A stretch of 35,010 nt of DNA from Betaproteobacteria bacterium HGW-Betaproteobacteria-16 (lineage in GTDB: Bacteria; Pseudomonadota; Gammaproteobacteria; Burkholderiales; Burkholderiaceae_C), in assembly GCA_002840835.1 (NCBI GenBank), contig PHCQ01000055.1, positions 1 through 35,010 of the forward strand. The letters run 5' to 3'. Positions 31,156-35,010 of the stretch are shown in pieces. The notes below the pieces were generated by a model. The model was not told the DNA's origin. It did no database searches and saw only the letters and a program-made list of their open reading frames with translations. The translations under genes were made by a program, and so were the position numbers. Each line of letters opens with the position of its first letter. Within the stretch, counting starts at the first letter, position 1.

Positions 31156-32290
31156 GCGCCACAATTGATTGAACTTATATTTACAGGTCCTATCCGAAAC
31201 GCCGGGAGGTTGAATCGATGCGAGTGGCAGAGGCGATCGAACTGGATGCGCAAACCGAGCGCGGGTTGCGCGTGCTGTCCAAGGGAAGGCGCGTGGAGGC
31301 TCGCGTGCAGCAGCGCGCCAGCGCCATCCTGCTGGCGGCACAAGGCTGGCAGAACAAGGATATTGCGGCGGAGGTCAAGCTCGACCGTCGACAGGTGGCG
31401 CTGTGGCGGCGGCGTTTCATTGAAGGCGGCCTACAGGCATTGCTGCAGGACGCCGCGCGCACAGGGCGCACGCCGAGCGTGACGGGAGCGTTCGAGTCGC
31501 TCATCCTGAGCAGGACGCTGCACGAGCAACCGACGGCCGGTGCTCACTGGAGCACACGCACGCTGGCTTCGCATCTGGGTCTCAGTGCCACGACCATCCG
31601 GCGGGTGTGGCAGCGCAACGGCATCCAGCCCCACCTGCAGGACCTCCTCAAGGTATCGCCGGATCCTTCGCGGTTCGAAGACATGCTGGTCGATGTCGTG
31701 GGACTGCACATGAGCCCGTTCGTGCATGCGATGGTGTTCAGCTGTGAGGAGAAGGGCCCGGTTCAGGCGTTCACCCGTACCGTCACCCACAATCACAGGC
31801 GTGGTGGCACGACAACCTTGCTGGCAGCTCTCAACGCCCTCAATGCGCTGGATGGTTCGGTGATCTCTAAGTGTCGGGACCGCCATCGCCAAGATATGTG
31901 GCTCCAGTTCCTGCGCCAGATCCACCGCAAGACACCCAGGCACATCAAGTTGCACCTGATCGTCGACAACGACGCCACCCAGCGGTACCCCGAGGTGCAA
32001 GCCTGGCTGGCCCGACACCTGCGCTGGGTCACGCATCCAGCCCCTGCCAACACCTCGTGGTTGAACAGGACCAAACGCTTCCTGCGCGATGACCTGGCAC
32101 ACCGCATCAGACGCGACAGCTTTCCCAGCTTGACCGAACTGCAGCAAGCCACGGCGCATTACATCGACCATCAAACGAAGAAACCGAAACCGCTCATCTG
32201 GACCACCAGCGCGTTGGCCAACGCCGAGGGCACCCGAGCCAGGGCCGCGAAGATGCCTGTGCAGAACTTAAGTACACAACAATGAGGCGC
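31156..32290 (+). mobile_element. IS630-family element with imperfect terminal repeats
   Basis: The transposase gene is flanked by imperfect inverted repeats. GCGCCACAATTGATTG... at 31156-31177 matches the reverse complement of 32269-32290 at 15 of 22 positions, including the outer GCGCC and inner ACTTA. The transposase stop codon lies within the right repeat. I could not find flanking TA duplications directly at these ends, so the true limits may be slightly wider. It sits at the head of the EPS operon, about 270 bases from wbaP. Confidence 0.5.
31218..32285 (+). CDS. IS630-family transposase, catalytic residues altered
   Basis: A 355-aa protein. The N-terminal helix-turn-helix regions (NKDIAAEVKLDRRQVALWRRR and STRTLASHLGLSATTIRRVW, about 45-140) and the C-terminal DDE domain match IS630 transposases. 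In the first catalytic motif, usually SVDEK, E177 stands in place of D (SCEEKG). The second, D250 in HLIVDNDAT, is intact. In the third, usually SWLNxxER, K286 replaces E (SWLNRTKR). About 14 residues between the first motif and GTTTLLAALN are missing relative to typical members. The frame is open throughout, so this is either a recently disabled transposase or a retained DNA-binding protein. Start ATG 31218 follows GGGAGG. Confidence 0.85.
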   Translation: MRVAEAIELDAQTERGLRVLSKGRRVEARVQQRASAILLAAQGWQNKDIAAEVKLDRRQVALWRRRFIEGGLQALLQDAARTGRTPSVTGAFESLILSRTLHEQPTAGAHWSTRTLASHLGLSATTIRRVWQRNGIQPHLQDLLKVSPDPSRFEDMLVDVVGLHMSPFVHAMVFSCEEKGPVQAFTRTVTHNHRRGGTTTLLAALNALNALDGSVISKCRDRHRQDMWLQFLRQIHRKTPRHIKLHLIVDNDATQRYPEVQAWLARHLRWVTHPAPANTSWLNRTKRFLRDDLAHRIRRDSFPSLTELQQATAHYIDHQTKKPKPLIWTTSALANAEGTRARAAKMPVQNLSTQQ

Positions 32291-32297
32291 AGCACCT

Positions 32298-32336
32298 GAT
32301 GTAACAGGGTATCAGGGGAAACCCTAGTCTTACATC
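32298..32336. promoter_or_regulatory. Nested inverted repeat, candidate operator or transcript structure
   Basis: GATGTAA (32298-32304) pairs with TTACATC (32330-32336), and inside it AGGGT (32306-32310) pairs with ACCCT (32321-32325) around a 10-nt loop. The two stems are separated by 1 nt on one side and 4 on the other. It directly follows the transposase element. Confidence 0.5.
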
Positions 32337-32355
32337 CCGAAACGGGATTTCGCAA
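32334..32355 (+). terminator. Hairpin with T-rich flank downstream of the transposase
   Basis: ATCCCG-AAA-CGGGAT (32334-32348) is a perfect 6-bp stem with a 3-nt loop followed by TTCGCAATTTT. It could end the transposase transcript 49 nt after its stop. It overlaps the nested dyad by 3 nt, so both structures cannot form together. Confidence 0.5.
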
Positions 32356-32804
32356 TTTTGACCCCACACCACGGCGCTCAGGCGACCGAGAGACCGGCTT
32401 GTACCGACTGGTCCCGGGGGGCGCCGTGCGGCGCCACGCAGCGGCAGTGCATGGGGAACGTGCCTGCGGAGGCTGTCGCGGTGGACCTCCGGGTGGTGAT
32501 GGGTGCCACTTTGGGGAGCGGCTTTGCACCTTCCATGTGCAGGGGCTGATGCTGGCGGCGGCGCGTCGCCGTGGTACGTGGGCGTTCCCTTGCCCAGGAA
32601 GCGCTTGTGATGGCCATGATCATGCGGTTGATGCTTCTGGGCCCTGAACAGGGTGGGCCGCAGGAATTGCAGAAACTTTTGCCGGAGAAACGGCTGGCAG
32701 GGACACCCGGCTTGAATCTTTGATCAGGCATGCGCTTTGCCGACTGGGTGAGCGTTCGGTCAATCAAGGCCGACGCCAACCTCTTACCCACACAGGAGAA
32801 CCCC

Positions 32805-33128
32805 ATGCCAGCGAACCACCAGAGCCAGCAAGGCCAACAAGGCCAACAAGGCCAACAGGGCAGCCAGCAGCAGGAACAGGGCCAGTCCGGGCAGAAGCAG
32901 CACGGACAGGACCTGAACCAAGGCCAGGACAAACGTCAGAACGCAGGGCGCAGTCCCGGGCAGCAAAGCGATCAGGGCGGACAGTTCGGACAGCGCGAGC
33001 AGAGCAACCCGGGCGGGTCTGATCAACAAGGCCGCAAGGAAATCAATCCCTCGCAGCAGCAGGACGGTCCTCGCCCGGACGCACAGGGCGGCGGCACCCG
33101 CCAGCCCATGGACGACAACGCCAGATAA
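32805..33128 (+). CDS. Small Gln/Gly-rich low-complexity hydrophilic protein
   Basis: A 107-aa protein made mostly of Q, G, S, N, D, R and K, with no hydrophobic core, signal peptide or membrane segment. It begins MPANHQSQQGQQGQQGQQG and is probably disordered. ATG 32805 has AGGAG at 32793-32797. The repeat in the protein comes from three perfect 9-bp units at 32829-32855. I do not recognise a family; composition recalls hydrophilic desiccation or general-stress proteins. It is followed after 99 nt by a hemerythrin gene on the same strand. Function unknown. Confidence 0.65.
   Translation: MPANHQSQQGQQGQQGQQGSQQQEQGQSGQKQHGQDLNQGQDKRQNAGRSPGQQSDQGGQFGQREQSNPGGSDQQGRKEINPSQQQDGPRPDAQGGGTRQPMDDNAR
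32829..32855 (+). repeat. 9-bp tandem repeat (CAAGGCCAA x3)
   Basis: Three perfect head-to-tail copies inside the low-complexity gene, with a degenerate fourth copy after. Each unit keeps the frame and encodes Q-G-Q, so copy number could vary without a frameshift. Confidence 0.85.
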
Positions 33129-33227
33129 CTGCAGTTCGGCGCCTCATCCCATTGCACGTGACACGGGGTGAGGTCCGAGCCGTATGACCACTCGCACATT
33201 CTTCCCACACCGATTCAGGAGATTCTC

Positions 33228-33710
33228 ATGGCCAATTCCCGCCCCGAAGCAGACGCATGCACGTTTCTGGACACCGACCACAAGGCTGTCAAGAAAATGT
33301 TCAAGGCGTACGAAGAACTCACGCACTCCAAAGCGCGCGATGTCGACCAGAAGAAGCGCGAACTCGCACAGGAAATCTGCCAGGAGCTGACGGTTCATGC
33401 CACGATTGAAGAAGAAATCTTCTACCCTGCCCTGCGAGAGGCACTGAAAGAAACCGATGCACTCGCCGAGGCTGAAGTGGAACACGCGGGTGCCAAGGAT
33501 CTGATTGCCCAGATCGAAGCGATGGACCAGGCCGACGAGATGTTTGATGCCAAGGTCAAGGTGCTGGGTGAGTACATTGACCACCACGTCAAGGAAGAAA
33601 GAAACCAGATCTTTCCCAAAGCCAGGGCCGCACGAGGGCTGGACCTGATGGCGATGCGTGAAGAACTGCAGTCGCGCAAAGAGGTGCTCATGGGCATGGA
33701 AGTGGCCTGA
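33228..33710 (+). CDS. Hemerythrin HHE cation-binding domain protein
   Basis: A 160-aa four-helix-bundle protein with canonical di-iron ligands: FLDTDHKAVKKMF, LTVHATIEEEIFYPAL (H-x3-E) and DHHVKEERNQIFP (H-x3-E). Such proteins bind O2, NO or iron in the cytoplasm; the exact role here is unknown. Unlike the nor-linked hemerythrin at 8470, the third-helix histidine is present. ATG 33228 follows CAGGAG; an upstream in-frame ATG at 33168 gives a poor match. It is followed by two hairpins. Confidence 0.88.
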   Translation: MANSRPEADACTFLDTDHKAVKKMFKAYEELTHSKARDVDQKKRELAQEICQELTVHATIEEEIFYPALREALKETDALAEAEVEHAGAKDLIAQIEAMDQADEMFDAKVKVLGEYIDHHVKEERNQIFPKARAARGLDLMAMREELQSRKEVLMGMEVA

Positions 33711-33721
33711 GTGTGCCGCCG

Positions 33722-33754
33722 TCCCGCCGTGGCGCCTCAGGCCATGCGGCGGGA
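33722..33754. terminator. Strong hairpin after hemerythrin gene
   Basis: TCCCGCCG (33722-33729) pairs with CGGCGGGA (33747-33754), and the inner TGGC pairs with GCCA around loop GCCTCAG, with a 2-nt bulge. It starts 12 nt after the stop. There is no T-run, so it may act with Rho or stabilise the transcript end. Confidence 0.5.
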
Positions 33755-33782
33755 TGCGTGCCTGGCATGGGCGCTTTCCTTC

Positions 33783-33797
33783 AGCGCCTGTGGCGCT
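33783..33797. terminator. Second small hairpin between convergent genes
   Basis: AGCGCC-TGT-GGCGCT is a perfect 6-bp stem with a 3-nt loop. It lies in the gap between the hemerythrin gene and the convergent small membrane protein, so it could serve the minus-strand gene. No T-run. Confidence 0.35.
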
Positions 33798-33864
33798 CGC
33801 CTGAGGTCATTCCATCGCCACCGGTGCCTTGCTGATTCTGCGATCGCGAGGTGGCGATGCATGC

Positions 33865-34065
33865 TCAGGTCAAGATCACCGCGATGAAAGCCAGCATGAA
33901 CATCTGGAGCACTGCCATGCACGGCAAGACGATGGGCATGTAGGCAATGACTTCCTCAAGAACGTCCTGGGCCTTTTCATCCGTGTAGGCCTTGAGGTCC
34001 GGATCTGAATAGTCCAGTGGTCGCTCGGCAAGTGCCTGGTCAGGTGGCAGACGGCTGTCGGTCAT
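33865..34065 (-). CDS. Small single-helix membrane protein (66 aa)
   Basis: An acidic, hydrophilic N-terminal part (MTDSRLPPDQALAERPLDYS, then DEKAQDVLEE) precedes one C-terminal transmembrane helix (IVLPCMAVLQMFMLAFIAVIL). The protein is likely tail-anchored or inserted with the N-terminus in the cytoplasm. ATG 34065 has AGGAG upstream; the in-frame start at 34116 adds residues with no RBS. I do not recognise a family. Converges with the hemerythrin gene and sits among small stress-type genes. Confidence 0.65.
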   Translation of the reverse strand: MTDSRLPPDQALAERPLDYSDPDLKAYTDEKAQDVLEEVIAYMPIVLPCMAVLQMFMLAFIAVILT

Positions 34066-34445
34066 ATCGATGCTCCTGTTGCGTGTTCGATGGTCCCCAG
34101 TCCGGGCAAGCGGCATGCCGATCCGGGCGACGTTGCCGATGGCTGTGGTTCTTCTTCTGCTTGTCTGTTCGCGGGCCAGGATGCTCGGTGGCTTCTCGCG
34201 GCCATCGGCACCTGTTCCTTGTGTGCGCGACCGAACAGAGACCGCACGGGGTTCCTGAGACCATCATGTCCGCTGCTTCGGACAAGGGAGATCTACATGG
34301 GGAAGCCACCCGAAGCTTGCCGGATGGCGAACGACAAATGCGTCGAAGTGGCCAGAACCAACGGACACACGGCTTCGACATCGGGCACCAGAATTGCCAA
34401 GCCGAAAGCACCCGACGCGTGTCGGGAAACTGGAAGGAGCCTCTC
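34066..34445. other. Divergent intergenic region before the lipoprotein gene
   Basis: About 380 bases between the minus-strand membrane protein and the + strand lipoprotein gene. It probably holds promoters for both, but no clear -35/-10 pair is seen. A short frame at 34297-34464 is listed separately as a weak candidate. Nothing else is supported. Confidence 0.45.
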
Positions 34446-34464
34446 GTGTCCAAACTTTTCGTAG
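34297..34464 (+). CDS. Possible 55-aa small protein
   Basis: ATG 34297 has AAGGGAG at a good distance upstream. The protein begins MGKPPEACRMANDKCVEVAR and has several cysteines but no recognised domain. It overlaps the lipoprotein start by 19 nt. The ribosome site is the main support; it may be spurious. Confidence 0.25.
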   Translation: MGKPPEACRMANDKCVEVARTNGHTASTSGTRIAKPKAPDACRETGRSLSCPNFS

Positions 34465-34637
34465 CGGGTGCCTGTTTCTGCATGCTGCTCGCTGTGATGT
34501 CGGTCCCGCTTCTGAGCGCGTGCGACCCGGTAGAGCCGCCACCCCCAAAGAGCCCGCCCGCCGATCCGACCAATACCGAGCTTCCAGAGGGAAGCACGGG
34601 CCTTGGCGGACAACGCAAGGATGCGAACACGCAGTGA
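34446..34637 (+). CDS. Small predicted lipoprotein (63 aa)
   Basis: GTG 34446 is preceded by GGAAGGAG at 34432-34439. The protein has a short signal peptide with hydrophobic stretch FCMLLAVMSVPLL and a good lipobox LSAC, leaving a 38-residue mature chain rich in proline (DPVEPPPPKSPPADP). Such small lipoproteins resemble entericidin-like or proline-rich envelope proteins in outline, but no family is recognised. The gene lies before the cardiolipin synthase-like gene on the same strand. Confidence 0.6.
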   Translation: MSKLFVAGACFCMLLAVMSVPLLSACDPVEPPPPKSPPADPTNTELPEGSTGLGGQRKDANTQ

Positions 34638-34812
34638 ATCGGGCGCAAAATTTCGCCAGTGCGGGTGAGCATGGCTCATCCAGGCAGGACCTTCTCAACA
34701 TGCGCCCAGGTGTCCGCTTGTGGGTGTCTTTCTGCATCCCTGTGCGGGGCCTCGTCAGCGATCGGCCGTTGTTCGTGCCCCGCCCGCTTTGCGCAACACG
34801 GAGGGTCATCGA

Positions 34813-35010
34813 ATGAACTCGCGCTGGGTACCTGGCAACCGTTTCACCCTGCTCGAAAACGGCGAGGACTACTTCCCGCGCGTCTTCGGCGCGATCGAAG
34901 GGGCCGAGCGGGAGGTGCTGATCGAGACCTTCATCTGGTTTGACGACCAGGTGGGCCAGGCGCTGCGCGACGCGCTGATCGCCGCAGCCCGGCGTGGCGT
35001 CCAGACGCAT
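34813..35010 (+). CDS. Cardiolipin synthase / phospholipase D family protein, 5' part
   Basis: The first 66 residues are in the window and the frame runs off the end. The text NRFTLLENGEDYFPRVFGAI followed by VLIETFIWFDDQVGQALRDAL matches the start of the ClsB/YbhO group of phospholipase D-like proteins, which condense phospholipids to cardiolipin. The HKD motifs lie beyond the window. ATG 34813 has GGAGGG at 34800-34805 as ribosome site. Confidence 0.85.
   Translation, partial: MNSRWVPGNRFTLLENGEDYFPRVFGAIEGAEREVLIETFIWFDDQVGQALRDALIAAARRGVQTH

Larger units (their letters stand above)
32291..32804. other. 514-nt intergenic region upstream of the small stress-type genes
   Basis: No convincing gene. 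It begins with the nested dyad at 32298-32336 and the hairpin at 32334-32348, then continues as GC-rich sequence with scattered stops. A minus-strand open frame (32378-32932) is rich in W, C and P with no recognisable domain and is rejected. The last 40 bases hold the ribosome site for the gene at 32805. The 5' part may be a promoter and the rest a decayed sequence. Confidence 0.5.

Noticed and set aside
32378..32932. 184-codon minus-strand frame rich in W and C
   Set aside because: Its start region is the reverse strand of the Gln-repeat gene, it has no ribosome site and no family resemblance.
1..35010. CRISPR arrays, tRNA, rRNA and phage genes
   Set aside because: No regularly spaced repeats, cloverleaf sequence, rRNA core sequence or phage structural protein was seen on either strand.

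Overview
The window reads as one contig piece from a high-GC betaproteobacterium, most likely Burkholderiales/Comamonadaceae. That placement rests on overall gene resemblance and base composition, not on a marker gene. I see no rRNA, tRNA, CRISPR array or prophage.

Layout. (1) Bases 1-1431 hold the end of a SUF iron-sulfur cluster locus on the + strand: the 3' end of sufS, then sufU and sufT. A candidate dispersed repeat lies between sufS and sufU. (2) Bases 1475-8880 form a nitric-oxide response module. On the minus strand, nnrS, a DUF2249 protein and a 7Fe ferredoxin (fdxA) look like one operon. It diverges from an NsrR-type Rrf2 regulator on the + strand. A minus-strand norR diverges from a + strand quinol-dependent NO reductase (norB), which is followed by a hemerythrin-like gene. 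The norR-norB gap carries two perfect GGT-N7-ACC motifs and a GG-N10-GC sigma-54 promoter, the classic NorR arrangement.

(3) Bases 8885-30882 are an 18-gene minus-strand exopolysaccharide operon of the Wzx/Wzy type. Read in transcription order it runs: WbaP-type initiating phosphotransferase, manC, fcl, gmd, wzx flippase, a GMC-family flavoprotein, an aldo/keto reductase, wzy polymerase, a GT4, an acyltransferase-3, a pyruvyl transferase, a WcaF-type acetyltransferase, a nitroreductase-family protein, a GT2, a GH16-like secreted protein, a WcaI-type GT, wza and wzc. Eight junctions are 4-nt stop/start overlaps. The enzymes suggest a fucose- and probably mannose-containing, acylated and pyruvylated polymer related in logic to colanic acid. 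The unusual part is the GMC flavoprotein plus aldo/keto reductase pair locked between flippase and polymerase. It could act as an oxidise-then-reduce sugar-modifying or epimerising pair.

(4) Just upstream of that operon, on the + strand, is an IS630-family transposase (31218-32285). Its ORF is intact, but two of the three catalytic DDE positions are changed (to E and K), so it is probably inactive. (5) From 32291 to the end is a region of small stress-type genes: a Gln/Gly-rich low-complexity protein, an HHE hemerythrin, a 66-aa one-helix membrane protein, a 63-aa lipoprotein and the start of a cardiolipin synthase/phospholipase D gene that runs off the window. A nested inverted repeat at 32298-32336 heads this region.
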